Source: [Mycoplasma] gypis (GTDB lineage Bacteria > Bacillota_I > Bacilli_A > Mycoplasmatales > Metamycoplasmataceae). From it: DNA of 64,000 bases. Below the pieces are notes generated by a model. The model did no database searches, was not told where the DNA came from, and saw only the letters and a program-made list of their open reading frames with translations. Made by a program: the position numbers and the translations under genes. This document shows positions 32,671-44,911 of this stretch, piece by piece (the first letter of the stretch is position 1; each line of letters starts with the position of its first letter). Location: NCBI RefSeq assembly GCF_016924775.1, contig NZ_JAFFTD010000001.1, positions 111,001-175,000 on the forward strand, written 5' to 3'.

Positions 32671-32811
32671 TTATTTTTTATTGTTTTGAATTTGTCTACT
32701 GTGATTGTCTTGATTGTTTTTGTAAGTAGAGTTATTGTGATTCAAAGTTGTGTTATTGCTATTGTTAGCGTTTGATTTTTGATTATTTGAATTATTATTA
32801 TTTTTATTCAT
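32671..32811 (-). CDS. asparagine-rich 46-residue micro-protein
   Basis: A 47-codon ORF starting MNKNNNNSNNQKSNANNSNN and ending ...QIQNNKK. Roughly 45 percent of residues are Asn, the rest mostly Ser, Gln, Lys and Thr, with no membrane helix or signal peptide. An AAAAGGAAA ribosome site lies 5-6 nt before the ATG. Two long homopolymer tracts lie about 40 nt upstream on its strand. It shares no family I know; it could be an expressed low-complexity peptide or chance in A+T-rich DNA. The ribosome site and the lack of hydrophobic residues favour real coding. Confidence 0.5.
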   Translation of the reverse strand: MNKNNNNSNNQKSNANNSNNTTLNHNNSTYKNNQDNHSRQIQNNKK

Positions 32812-32852
32812 ATTTTTCCTTTTTGAAATTTGTTATTACAAAATAATGATAC

Positions 32853-32888
32853 AAAAAAAAAAAAAAAACACAAAAAAAAAAAAAAAAA
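32853..32888 (+). repeat. twin homopolymer tracts (16 A and 17 A separated by CAC)
   Basis: A16 at 32853-32868, CAC, A17 at 32872-32888. On the minus strand this is a T17-GTG-T16 element upstream of the Asn-rich micro-gene. Tracts of this length are prone to slippage and mark phase-variable promoters in mycoplasmas (for example the Vlp system of M. hyorhinis). Confidence 0.85.
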
Positions 32889-32942
32889 CAAGTCTATGGT
32901 TATATTATTAATTCTAAAAAACATTTTTATAACAAAAATCAA

Positions 32943-32964
32943 TAAAAAAACAGTCAAAAGACTG
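32943..32964 (-). terminator. terminator of the lipoprotein gene
   Basis: CAGTC (32951-32955) pairs with GACTG (32960-32964) around AAAA; seven T follow on the minus strand. Confidence 0.75.
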
Positions 32965-32969
32965 ATTTT

Positions 32970-34412
32970 TTATTGATTTAGTAAATAAGTATTAAGTGAA
33001 GAAGAAAATTCGAAATCTTTACCATCGATACTAATATAGATAGTATAAAACATTTCAATATCCATTCTTCTTTGGTCTTCATCAACTTGTTTTATATGAA
33101 TTGAATCAAAAGTAATATTTAAATATTTAATTTGAAACTCATTATTTAACAGACCATCATCACTATTGAACTTTTCGAAGAATCTGTGGTGTTTGTAGTA
33201 GAATAATAAACTTTTTTTATCAGTTGTAGTAATTTTTGTATCACTATCTTCGTATGATTTTATAACGGGTCAATCAGAAATAAAAATTAATTTATAAAAT
33301 TCATCTTTGTTTCAAATCTTTTTATTATTGGCCTTTTGATAATTTGTAAACGCTTTTTTAGAATTATGTTTAAATTCAGCAGAAACTGTAACTAACAAGT
33401 TTTGTTGCAATTCTAGGGGATTGATTTGTTTGAAACCAGTAATTTTAAAGGTTTTAGTTGTTGAAAATTGTCTTTGATCATATTTATCTTCATTAAAAAC
33501 CTGAGCAATTATTTCTAAACTTCCATCAATGTCGTTAGCAAACATTTTTGAAGAAAGAAAGTAACGTAAGCCATCTTTTAATTCGTAATTTTCATCAAGA
33601 GTTAAGAAATTGTATACTAAATCAACATTCACTCTATTTTTATTATTACGAGCTTCAAAAAATGAAGCAAATTGTTCAGAATTGTCAGTATTTTTAATCG
33701 AAATTTTATTTTGAAGTAAATAATTTAGATATTCTTCTTCGGTATAAACATTTTTTAAATTTATTTGCGATTTATGAAAAATCTCTTTTTCAATTACTTC
33801 GTTACTACTATTTAAAACTTTTTGGGTTGCTGATAAGAAAAGAAAAACTTGATTTTGATTATTTTTAGTAATTTGAAACTTTTTGATATTGATTGTTTTA
33901 GAATTCTTTGTTCAATTAGCAATCTCATTTCCATTAAAATCAACGAAGTTAATGGATTTTACATATTTTAAAACGTCTTCTAAATTTTGGTTTTCTAAAG
34001 AACCGACGCTTATTTTTTTATTCATCATTTCTTGAACATTAAAAGTAATATTAACATTTCTAGCTTGTTTAAAATTTTGTTCATTAATATAGATAACTTT
34101 TGCATTATCTGTGATTGTGGTTCAAAGAATTGAATGTTTTTCTTTTTTTACTGATGAACCGTTGTTATCGGAAACGTCAGAATTATTGTTTTGTTCTGCA
34201 TTTGGATTTTCTTTTTTTGTTTGTGAACTTGAAGGATTAGAATTATCGTTTTCTTCATTATTGACATTTGAAATACCGGGTTTTTGTGGTGAAGCTTCAT
34301 CTGTTTTTTTATGATTTTGTTGAACGTTATTGCACGAAATACTTAATAATGGCAAAAAACAGAGACTAGAAGCCATAAAAATCGGCAATTTTTTTAAAAA
34401 TTTGTTTTTCAT
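32970..34412 (-). CDS. surface lipoprotein, function unknown
   Basis: 480 residues. Signal peptide KNKFLKKLPIFMASSLCFLPLLSIS followed by lipobox Cys27 (SISCNN). Residues about 30-95 form a low-complexity linker rich in Asn, Ser, Glu and Lys, usual for mycoplasma surface lipoproteins. The rest is a folded domain with repeated beta-like segments (VYNFLTLDENYELKDGLRYF; TKTFKITGFKQINP). Several TGA codons are Trp. It is the gene preceding the Asn-rich micro-gene region. I do not recognise a family. Confidence 0.85.
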
Positions 34413-34427
34413 TTTATCCTTAGGTAA

Positions 34428-34450
34428 TAAAAAAAGCGATTAGCTCGCTT
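34428..34450 (-). terminator. terminator of rpmE
   Basis: AAGCGA (34434-34439) pairs with TCGCTT (34445-34450); T residues follow on the minus strand. It overlaps the space before the lipoprotein gene. Confidence 0.8.
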
Positions 34451-34451
34451 A

Positions 34452-34661
34452 TTATTTTGCTTGTTTTCCGAATCTTCGGTTGAATTTTTCAACTTGACCT
34501 GTAGCTTTAGCACTGGTACGGTTTCCTGTATAGAAGGCATGACAACTTGAGCAAACATCTAGAGAGATTTTACTTGCAGTTGTTCCGAATTCGTGTTCTG
34601 CACCACATGATGAGCAAGTTACTTTAATTGATTGATATTGTGGATGGATATCTTTTTTCAT
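34452..34661 (-). CDS. rpmE: 50S ribosomal protein L31
   Basis: 69 residues. MKKDIHPQYQSIKVTCSSCG is the L31 start; CSSC and the later CSSCH give the zinc-binding Cys set of the C+ form. An AAGGAGC site lies 9 nt upstream of the ATG at 34661; the upstream in-frame Met at 34694 would add unrelated residues. Confidence 0.96.
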   Translation of the reverse strand: MKKDIHPQYQSIKVTCSSCGAEHEFGTTASKISLDVCSSCHAFYTGNRTSAKATGQVEKFNRRFGKQAK

Positions 34662-34835
34662 AATTCTGTTGCTCCTTATTGTTGTTATTTGCAAAAATAT
34701 TTTATCATAAAAATAATTTTTTTCAATAATTACCCGTAGCAGAGTTAAAAAACTGCTAAGAATAAAAATAATTATACCTAATATTTATAAAATATGGTAA
34801 TGAATAAATCCTTATTTTTAAGCATATTTACTTAG

Positions 34836-35423
34836 TTAATGATGTTTTGGGAATATTATTGCGACATTTTGAAGATTTCAAAAACCTCTTTTATTAACTC
34901 TTGCTTCTAATTGGGCATTTTGAAGTAAAAGGTAAAAATCAACATCTTTTGTATAGTAGATATTTTTGGGGTTTAAAGAAATGTAGTATTGTAATGCTAG
35001 ACCATTTTTTACAAGTTCAACATTAAGCATTTTTTGTCTTTTATCGTCAAGATAAATTTTGGCAAGCGATCGACCATATTTATCTTGTTTTAAATCTGTA
35101 TCAACAAAAAATACAAAATTATTTTCTTTTAGCCGTTGAAGGGTAAAATTTTTGGCTTTAGTTGCAAAGTTTTTTTCAATTCCAGTAGTTTCAATTCAAG
35201 TGTCATTAACTTTTTTTCTTGACTCAGGAGTGTCAATACCTAAAAAGCGGTACATAACATTGTTTTCATCAAGAATTGTGTCGCCATCAATTACGTTTTG
35301 TAATTTTCTTTGTACTAAATGACTTTGCTCATTATTTTTACAACTTTGCGCACTTAAAAAAACCGGACTAATCGCCAAGCTTCCTATTAATAATAGTTTT
35401 AAGAATCTAAAATATTTTTTCAT
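34836..35423 (-). CDS. thermonuclease-family (SNase) lipoprotein
   Basis: 195 residues. Signal peptide with lipobox Cys28 (SAQSCKN), then a staphylococcal-nuclease fold: VIDGDTILDE, FLGIDTPESR with the catalytic Arg, and DKYGRSLAKIYLD. A surface nuclease would digest host DNA or RNA to supply nucleotide precursors, which mycoplasmas cannot make. Reading across TGA Trp codons extends it to 34836. Confidence 0.9.
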
Positions 35424-35481
35424 TAATTCAATTTTAGTTTTAAAAAAACATATTTTAATAAAAATGAAACAAAAATGGGAA

Positions 35482-35507
35482 TAAAAAAATCAAGCATATC
35501 GCTTGAT
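35482..35507 (-). terminator. terminator of rpoE
   Basis: ATCAAGC (35489-35495) pairs with GCTTGAT (35501-35507); seven T follow on the minus strand. It overlaps the stop codon by one base. Confidence 0.82.
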
Positions 35508-35782
35508 TAATTATTTGAAATTTCTGTTGGGCGATTATTTGTTCATCTACCATCAGCTAAACGGAAGAAACCACCATCAATTGTTAGTAATTTATATAGT
35601 TCTCCACGTTTGTTTTGATATAGTAAGTCTAAATCGTAATCTTCGGGTTTTGAATTTTTTCAATCTTCGTCGAAACGATCTCTTACGTAATTAAAGATTT
35701 CTTCAAATGTAAGCTTATCTTTATGTAATGCATCAAATGATTGTAGTGACACTGAAAGCATTGTTTCATTTAGATTTTTCAT
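35507..35782 (-). CDS. rpoE: RNA polymerase delta subunit (RpoE-like, HARE-HTH)
   Basis: 91 residues: a HARE-HTH winged-helix domain (TMLSVSLQSFDALHKDKLTFEEIF) followed by a WTNN...tail; it lacks the long acidic C-terminus of Bacillus delta. It ends in GRWTNNRPTEISNN. Delta recycles RNA polymerase and tunes promoter response to initiating NTP. Several TGA codons are Trp. A GGAGC site precedes the ATG. Short length leaves some doubt about equivalence to Bacillus RpoE. Confidence 0.7.
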
Positions 35783-37454
<1,672 letters not shown>

Positions 37455-37564
37455 CAACAAAAATTAATATATTTGTATTTGTAAACTATCTTTTATGTAA
37501 AAATTCCTAAAAAAACACTTAAAAAAACATTTTTAAAATAAAACTAGGAGTAAAATTTTAATAA

Positions 37565-37583
37565 GTAATAGTTAAACTATTAC
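37565..37583 (+). other. hairpin in arcA-arcD spacer
   Basis: GTAATAG (37565-37571) pairs with CTATTAC (37577-37583) around TTAAA, with no T run after it. It may be an RNA processing or stability element between arcA and arcD. Confidence 0.4.
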
Positions 37584-37611
37584 ACAAAAATACATTTTAG
37601 AAAGGAAAAGT

Positions 37612-39387
37612 ATGTCTGAAGAACAATTAGTAGTAACATCTGACAAAAAGAAAAAAATTACTTTCTTTTCAGCTATTTTAATTGTTATCGGTTCATCAGT
37701 CGGAGCAGGAATTTTCCTACGTTCATCAGGTGTTCTTGAAGAATCTCAAGGTAACATCTTTTGATCAATTTTCGCTTGATTATTAGCCGCATTTGCTGTT
37801 GTTACAATGGCAATAGCTCTAGTCGAAGTTGCTTCAGGTCGTAATGACAACTTAGGTATGATTGGTTGAAACAAAGCTTTCAACGGATTATATATCTATA
37901 AAGCATGTAAATGATTTATGACTTTCTTATATCTACCATTTACATACTACTTCATGCCACTTTACGTTATTATCCAAATGCAAGATGCTGCAAGTGGATT
38001 CCATGACGGAGCAGGTAATTTAATTAATAACGGTCTTGGAAACAAAGACTGAATCATTATGATGGTGTTAGCAATTGGAATCTCATTATGATTCTTCCTA
38101 ACATCAGGACTAAGCTCATACGCAGGAAACATTCAAAACTGAGTAGTTACAGTAGTTAAATTTATTCCTTTAATTGCTGTTGTTATTCTAGGAATGTTAT
38201 TTGCAGGACAAACACTTTCAGAAACACCAGATGGTAGCTCTGTTAGTGTTGGTAAACAAATGACTCAAATCACATGATGAAATAAAGAATCAACAAGTTT
38301 AGCAACATTATCACCTATTTTTGGTATCTTTACATCTATGGCTGCTATCTTCTTTGCATATGATGGATTCTATGTAACAGCTGGAGTTCAATCAGAAATG
38401 GCAGAACCTAAAAAAACACCTCTTGCTTTAATCATTGGATTATCAACAGTTACAGCTATTTACTTAATCGTTGCTGTATCTATGACAGTAGGAGCCGCAA
38501 AAGGTGGATTCTACGGATTCGCTGATTTATTATCAGGAGCAAAAGCCGGATGATTATTCGGATTAATTAACATGTGTATTTCAATTGGTATTCTTGGAAT
38601 TATCAATGGATTTACAATGTGAGCAACAAGATTCGTTGAAGACTTAATCAAAGAAGGAGAACTTTGAGTTCCATTAAAAGCATATAAATACATGCAAAAC
38701 TCAAAAGCTCCAGTTGTTGGAATGGTATTTTCAATGATTCTAACATTACCAGTTGTTTTATTATTCAACGTTGTTGGATCATTAGCTTACTTCCCAGGTG
38801 GTTATGATGGTCTATATGGATCACATGAATTCAACTCAAACTTAAACTTTGCAGATTTAATGGCAAACTGAATGGCAGTTATTGCATTCGCATTCATCGT
38901 TATGTCAATTATTGGAGCAATCAAAAACAGAAAACAACACTTCATTAAAGTTGAAGAAGGAAAACACACAATTTGAGCTGGAATTACAGGATCTGTATTA
39001 GTTGCTTTAGCATTAGTAATTTATGCTTTAAACCCTTATGTTTCATTAGGATTAATTAAATCACAACAAGATGCTCAACAAGCAGCTTTAGCAGCAATGC
39101 AACCAGGTGCTCAATACATCACACCAGATCAATGAAATGAAGTTAACGATAAAATAGAATCATTAAATTACGAATTTATCGGAAGACTTGTAACATCAAT
39201 CTTATTACCAGTGTTTGCAATCTTCATGTTCGCAATGGTTCCAGTTGAAAAACTAATCGTTTACAAAAAACAAAGAAAATACGAAATGTTATTATCAGAA
39301 AACATTGATGCTGAACAAAAACAAAAATTATTAGAACTTCAAGCATTTAACAACGCAAGAATTCAATCATTTGTTACAGCTCGTTAA
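37612..39387 (+). CDS. arcD: arginine/ornithine antiporter (APC-family permease)
   Basis: 591 residues with about 12 membrane helices. N-terminal signature IGSSVGAGIFLRSSG is the APC-family GAGIF motif; FFAYDGFYVTAGVQSEMAEPKKTPLALI is the conserved TM6 and following loop. About ten TGA codons are Trp. It most likely exchanges arginine for ornithine; that substrate is inferred from its place between arcA and arcB. AAAGGAAAAG precedes the ATG; a strong terminator follows. Confidence 0.9.
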
Positions 39388-39395
39388 TATTTGTT

Positions 39396-39426
39396 ACTAG
39401 GAGTATATAATACTCCTAGTTTTTTA
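39396..39426 (+). terminator. terminator after arcD
   Basis: ACTAGGAGTA (39396-39405) pairs perfectly with TACTCCTAGT (39411-39420), then T residues. It splits the arc block into two units. Confidence 0.88.
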
Positions 39427-39446
39427 TATTTTTTTAGTCATTTTAA

Positions 39447-39474
39447 TTGTCGAAGCTTACAAAAGTAGTAAAAT
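39447..39474 (+). promoter_or_regulatory. candidate promoter of arcB-arcC
   Basis: TTGTCG (39447-39452), 16-nt spacer, TAAAAT (39469-39474), about 80 nt before the arcB ATG and just after the arcD terminator. Confidence 0.5.
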
Positions 39475-39553
39475 AAAAGATATTTATATATTCTTTATAA
39501 ATATGTTAAAAATTCATTTATTTATATTACAAATTAAAAACAAGGAGCAAAAA

Positions 39554-40600
39554 ATGCCTATGAATTTAAAAGGTCGTAGTTTAGATACAGCTCTAAACTT
39601 AACAACCGACCAAGTTAACTATGTTTTAGATTTATCAATCGACTTAAAAAAATCAAAACAACAAGGACTACACGTTAACTCACGTCCTTTAACAGGAAAA
39701 AATATTGTTATTTTATTCCAAAAAGACTCAACAAGAACACGTTGTGCTTTCGAAGTTGCAGCAGCTGATTTAGGAGCAAGTTGTACATACATCGGGCCTT
39801 CAGGTTCAAACTTCGGTAAAAAAGAATCAGTTGAAGATACAGCTATGGTTCTAGGACAAATGTATGATGGAATTGAATTCCGTGGATTCAAACAATCAGA
39901 TGTTGATGCATTAGTTAAATACTCAGGAGTTCCGGTTTGAAATGGACTAACAGATGCAGAACACCCAACACAAATGTTTGCAGACTACATGACAATGAAA
40001 GAATTCAAAGGAGACTTAAAAGGTAAAAAACTTGTTTTTGCAGGAGACATCAAAAACAACGTTGCTCGTTCATTAATGATCGGTGCTGCTTTCTTTGGAG
40101 TAAACATCGTTTTATGTGGACCAAAAGCACAATGAGATATCGTTAAAAACGGAGCTGATGGACACAAAGAAGTTTATGACAAATGTCAAGAACTATTTGC
40201 ACGTAATGGTGGATCAGTTTCATTCAGCGACAATAAATTAGAAGCTGCTAAAGATGCTGATGCAATTTACACAGACGTTTGAGTATCACTAGGAGAAGAC
40301 TTCTCATTATTTGAATCACGTATTCAAGAATTAGGAGCGTTCCAAGTTGACATGGATATGATTAAAGCTGCTAAAGAAGATGTTATCTTCCTACACTGCT
40401 TACCAGCATTCCACGATGACCACACATTATTCTCATCAGAAATTAAAGCTCAATTAGGAGCAAAATACCCAGTAGTTGCTACAGGAGCAATGGAAGTAAC
40501 TGACGAAGTATTCCAATCAAAATACAACAAATCAATTCAACAAGCTGGAAACAGAATGCACACAATTAAAGCTATCATTCTAGCTACATTAGGATACTAA
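39554..40600 (+). CDS. arcB: catabolic ornithine carbamoyltransferase
   Basis: 348 residues. Carbamoyl-phosphate motif DSTRTR, HPTQ in [11 protein letters not shown] and the ornithine-site HCLPAFHD are present, the last typical of the family. It splits citrulline to ornithine and carbamoyl phosphate. An AAGGAG site 7 nt before ATG 39554 sets the start; an in-frame Met at 39503 lies upstream of that site. Confidence 0.97.
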
Positions 40601-40602
40601 TT

Positions 40603-41538
40603 ATGGCAAGAATCGTTATTGCATTAGGTGGAAATGCTTTAGGTAATAACCCAGCAGAACAAAAAGAATTAGTAAAAATTCCTGCTAAAAAAATTGCTGA
40701 CTTAGTTAAAGCTGGACACCAAGTAATTATTGGACACGGAAATGGTCCACAAGTTGGGATGATTTTCAATGGATTTGTTTCAGCAAATTCAGTTAACGCT
40801 AAATCACCTTTAATTCCTTTACCAGAATCAGGAGCAATGTCACAAGGTTACATTGGATACCACATGGTAAATGCTATTACTAATGAATTTACAAAACAAG
40901 GTGTTGAAGGACACGAACCTCTATATATTCTTACCCAAACACTAGTTGATGCTAAAGACCCAGCTTTTAAAAATCCAACAAAACCAATCGGTCCTTTCTA
41001 TGAATCAGAGGCTGCTGCTAAAGAAGCAAACCCAGGATCTGTAATTAAAGAGGATGCTGGACGTGGATTTAGAAAAGTTGTTGCTTCTCCATTACCAATT
41101 AACTTCGTTGGATTTAGCAAAATGCAAAAAGCTATTGAATCAGGAGCTACAGTTATTGTTGGTGGTGGTGGGGGAATTCCTACAATCACACACGAAGATG
41201 GTTCAATCGAAGGTGTTGATGGAGTTATTGATAAAGATTTCGCACTTGCAAAATTAGCTTCACTTGCTAAAGCTGACTACTTCGTTGTTTTAACAGCTAT
41301 TGATAACGTTATGGTAAATTACAACAAACCAGATCAAAAAGCTTTAACACACGTAAATAAAGCTCAATTAGAAGAATACATTGAACAAAAACAATTTGCA
41401 CCAGGAAGTATGCTTCCAAAAGTACAAGCTGCTATTAAATTCGTTGAAGAAGGTGGGAAAGCTGCCTTTATCGGTGATTTAAAAGATTTAGAAGATATTA
41501 TCAACGAAAAAACTGGTACAAAAATTACTTTAAACTAA
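40603..41538 (+). CDS. arcC: carbamate kinase
   Basis: 311 residues. IVIALGGNALGNN at 4-16, HGNGPQVG, GGGGIPTI and VDGVIDKDFALAKLA mark the amino-acid-kinase fold of carbamate kinase. It makes ATP from carbamoyl phosphate, the energy yield of the pathway. The ATG lies 2 nt after the arcB stop, so translation is coupled. Confidence 0.97.
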   Translation: MARIVIALGGNALGNNPAEQKELVKIPAKKIADLVKAGHQVIIGHGNGPQVGMIFNGFVSANSVNAKSPLIPLPESGAMSQGYIGYHMVNAITNEFTKQGVEGHEPLYILTQTLVDAKDPAFKNPTKPIGPFYESEAAAKEANPGSVIKEDAGRGFRKVVASPLPINFVGFSKMQKAIESGATVIVGGGGGIPTITHEDGSIEGVDGVIDKDFALAKLASLAKADYFVVLTAIDNVMVNYNKPDQKALTHVNKAQLEEYIEQKQFAPGSMLPKVQAAIKFVEEGGKAAFIGDLKDLEDIINEKTGTKITLN

Positions 41539-41548
41539 TATTTAACTT

Positions 41549-41576
41549 AAAACCAAGGCGAGCCCTTGGTTTTTAA
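41549..41576 (+). terminator. terminator of arcBC
   Basis: AAAACCAAGG (41549-41558) pairs with CCTTGGTTTT (41564-41573) around CGAGC. Confidence 0.9.
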
Positions 41577-41659
41577 TTGCTTTTTATTGAATTTATTATA
41601 AAACATTTATTTTACTAAATGTGAAATTGAAACGGTAATATAATTAAAAAAAGGTTATT

Positions 41660-42670
41660 ATGTCAATTTTAAAGAACAAAGAATCTAATTATAAATTTGA
41701 AATATTCGAAGATAAATTAATAATTAATCAAAATGCTCTAAATTTACCTGCTTCAGTTTTAGAAATTGAAGATATTTTTGGTAAACCATCAAGAATTATT
41801 AAAATAAATGATCAATATACAAAATATATTTATGATAAATTAGGTATTGTTTTTATGGCGGAATTAGGTATTGACAATTATTTCAAAAACCTTGGACATT
41901 GTATTGATAAAGATCACAATATAAGAATTATGTATTTATATTTTGGTAAAAAAGTTCAACCCAGAATTGATGAAAATAAGCAAGAATTGCCAACAAAACC
42001 ATGTTGTTTTGACTTAATTCTTAATGGTCAAAAAAATGCCTTGGATTTTAAGGACTCAGAAGTAATGAATCAGCTAGTAAAAATCAAATATATTGGAAAC
42101 TTTTATTGTACTATTTGGCCAAATATTAATAATAGTAAAGAAGAAATTGAAGACGTTGAATGTCCTTTATCTATAGTTTTTTCTCTTCCTATTAAAAATG
42201 AAAATGAACAGAAAAAGAATGTTTATAAAATTAATAAAAATACTGAGAATATTTTACATTTTGAAAATTTGAATTTTAAATTAGCTGTAATTCAAGTTCT
42301 AATGTATGAATTAAAAGTTCTTGAACCTTATTTTGATATTTATGATTTTGCTAATCAATATACAGGTAAAGAAATCGATACTGAAAGTGAAAAAATTATT
42401 CGTCCTGCTCTTAATTTTTTTAAAAAGCTTCCAATTCCAAAAGAATTAGCTAGCGAAGTAAAAGAAATTTATATGGACGGAGGCAATGAAATATATGCAA
42501 ATATTATCCCGCTTTGAGATGGCGAAAGTGATGTATTTGATGTAAATGATTTAAATATATCCGAACTGCAACAATTTCCAAATTTAAAAAAGATTACGTT
42601 AATGACAAATAATTATGAAAACATTAAAGAAAAATTAAAGGAATTAGAAATCGAAATTGACAGACTTTAA
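41660..42670 (+). CDS. hypothetical two-domain protein
   Basis: 336 soluble residues. The N-terminal part (IFGKPSRIIKINDQYTKY ... DKLGIVFMA) resembles short bacterial domains of unknown function that I believe are catalogued as DUF7738. The C-terminal part (PLWDGESDVFDVNDLN ... LQQFPNLKKITL) reads like a degenerate leucine-rich unit, perhaps DUF6892. Both assignments are from memory and weak. It uses both TGG and TGA for Trp. It lies alone after the arc operon, next to the restriction genes, so recent acquisition is possible. Weak ribosome site AAAGG. Confidence 0.65.
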
Positions 42671-42944
42671 ACTTCTAAAAAGTAAATTATTTTTTTTATT
42701 GTTGATATATGTATTTTAATAATACTTGTTAGCAAAATTTTTAAACAAACAAATATAAAAAAAGAACTTTAAGCAAGAACACAAGAAGACACATTAAATT
42801 ATCGAATTTTTCATTCTTGTTTATGCATACATGATTATTTTTATTTTTTAACCGTAATATTACTCTAAAGATATTTATTGATTCATAAAATAAAAACACA
42901 CTCCTTTCGGAATATGTCTACAAATTTTTCTGCGTCTCGTGAGT
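42671..42944. other. non-coding stretch between convergent genes
   Basis: No ORF recognised. On the minus strand ATTCC-GAAA-GGAGT (42913-42900) forms a short GNRA-loop hairpin followed by GTGTGTTTTTATTTT, a weak terminator for the upstream plus-minus pair. Confidence 0.35.
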
Positions 42945-44225
42945 TTATATATTGTTTTTTGTTCTTATTGTGTGTTTTTGCACACAATAAACAAAGTTTT
43001 TTTCTTTATTTTTTAAAAAACTCTTATTTTTTAGTGTTTTTTGAATATAAGTAGCAATATCCTTATTTTTTTCATAAAACATTTTTGACACTTTGAAATT
43101 CATTTCTTTTAAATCAAAAAAAATTGAACCATTTTCAAATTCTCTATCATGATTAGGGCAAAGCAAAAAACCATTATTGCCAGAATTAATTATTTCAGTA
43201 TTTAAAATAACATTAATATTTTGATTTATTTCACTTTCTATATCAGCAACTCTGTGAATGTGTGATTTTATTAAATTATTATAATTAGGGTAATCACAAG
43301 CAAAACAGCTTAAACAATTCTTAACACCATATTTTTCGATAATATTTTTTAGAAAAAGGGCTTGATTTCTTAAGGTTTTTCTTTCTTTAGTGTAATTAAT
43401 ATTATCAAAGTCTGCATTTTTTCAATGTCCATTTAATAAAATTTCAAAATCATAAGTTTTTAATAAGTCAGTCAACTTGTTGATTAATTTCTTATTTTCT
43501 GTATTTAAAATTATTATTTTTTCATAGTTTTCTTTATTTAAAGTATCTCATAATAAATTTGTAATTAAGATATCTAAATAAGTCCTTGCAAAGTTAGCGC
43601 CATCTATTTTAGAATAAAAATATATTGTTTTATTATAGGAATTCACAGTTATATACGAAGGGCTATTATTTTTATTTTTTAAAATATTTTTGATTTTGGT
43701 ATTTTGAAACAAGTGAAAATTAGAAATCTGATTATTTGATTCTTGTAAAGAATTTTGATTTAGTTTACTATGCAAAATATCATTAATTGATTTGTTAATA
43801 TTTAAACCTAAAACTTTAGAAGAAATTAGTATATAAAGAATAATTGTCTTAGCAAACTTTATGTTTTCAAAAGCTGTATCTAATGGATTTAGCGAAACAA
43901 AAAAATATTTATATTTATCTTTTAATTTTATATAAAGAGATACAAAATTTTGTTCAAAAAAAGTGTTACGTGATTTTGGTGTATTTGTTTTAAAATCCAT
44001 TGCTTGTGTAAAATAAACAACAGATTGTCCTAAACATATGCCTTGGAATTTTTCATTGCTAATTTTTCATAAAATATTTTCATATTTTTCATTTAATAAT
44101 ATTTTATCTTCGTTGAGTCTTAGGAAAATCATTTTTAAAATGTCATCTTTAGTATAATTTCAATTACGATTTTTAGTTTCCTTTTGCAAAGCATTTATTA
44201 AACTTTGCGATATAACTATATTCAT
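42945..44225 (-). CDS. HNH-type restriction endonuclease candidate
   Basis: 426 residues. The C-terminal 125 residues form an HNH/zinc module: CLSCFACD with Cys304, 307 and 310, SHIHR with His322 and 324, then GNNGFLLCPNHDREFENG with the catalytic-type NH-D cluster near 356-360. The first 300 residues are Lys/Asn/Ile-rich and match nothing I know. Six or more TGA codons are Trp. Its ATG lies 2 nt from the methyltransferase stop. Paired with that gene it is most simply a type II restriction enzyme; target unknown. Confidence 0.75.
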
Positions 44226-44226
44226 T

Positions 44227-44895
44227 TTAACTAAATTCCTTGTTTATTTTTTTATAATTTATACCTTCTCAAACTTGTATATCTTTTTTTAATAAATCAT
44301 TACAGATTCACATACTTGCAAAAGAAGGTCTTTGTAAGTTTTGTATATCGTAATTTATATGATCTTTGGTAAAACACATTCTTCGTTTTAAATGCACATA
44401 TTGAACTCTTTTTAACGATTGAAGTTCATTGCAAAACTTTTCGCTATTTAGTGCTTGAATTCCGAAAATTAAAGCAAATTTTTTGTTTTGCCCTAATTGA
44501 ATAATTCTTTCAATTAGTTTATGTTTATTTCTAAAAGGTGGATTAGAAACAATTATGTCTCATTTTTCATTTGGTACATATTCATAAAAGTCTTGTCCAT
44601 ACAATATATGAGAATAGATAACTTTATATCCATTTTTTTTAAATGCTTTTACAAAATTAGATGTTTCTAAATCAAAAGGACATCAAACAACTCAATCTTT
44701 TGGTATTTTTGCATTTTGAATAAAAAATTCTACATCTTCGTAGGTTGTATATCATTCGTCATCATTTGCATATCTAAACGCTTTTGTAATGTCGTTTTTT
44801 TGTCTAGACTTTTTTGTTTCTATTTGTTCATTTAAATATTTAGTGACATTTTGAATTGAATATTCTTCATCGTTAATTTTTATTTTTTCCTTCAT
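44227..44895 (-). CDS. DNA adenine methyltransferase-like protein of a restriction-modification pair
   Basis: 222 residues. Motif I-like WCPFDLETSNFVKAF (about 71-85) and catalytic NPPF at 118-121 in DIIVSNPPFRNK, followed by LIERIIQLGQNKKFALIF. This is the small N6-adenine methylase family with WxPFD/NPPF motifs seen in phages and type II systems. Eight or so Trp codons are TGA. It is followed directly by the HNH gene, giving methylase-then-nuclease order. Confidence 0.75.
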
Positions 44896-44911
44896 AAAAA
44901 CCTTTCCTATC

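Noticed and set aside
32853..32888. Poly-A tracts as part of a CRISPR or other array
   Set aside because: Only two homopolymers and no repeat-spacer structure.
33000..34300. Plus-strand ORF at 34111-34314 and other opposite-strand frames
   Set aside because: They lie opposite the low-complexity lipoprotein linker and lack ribosome sites.
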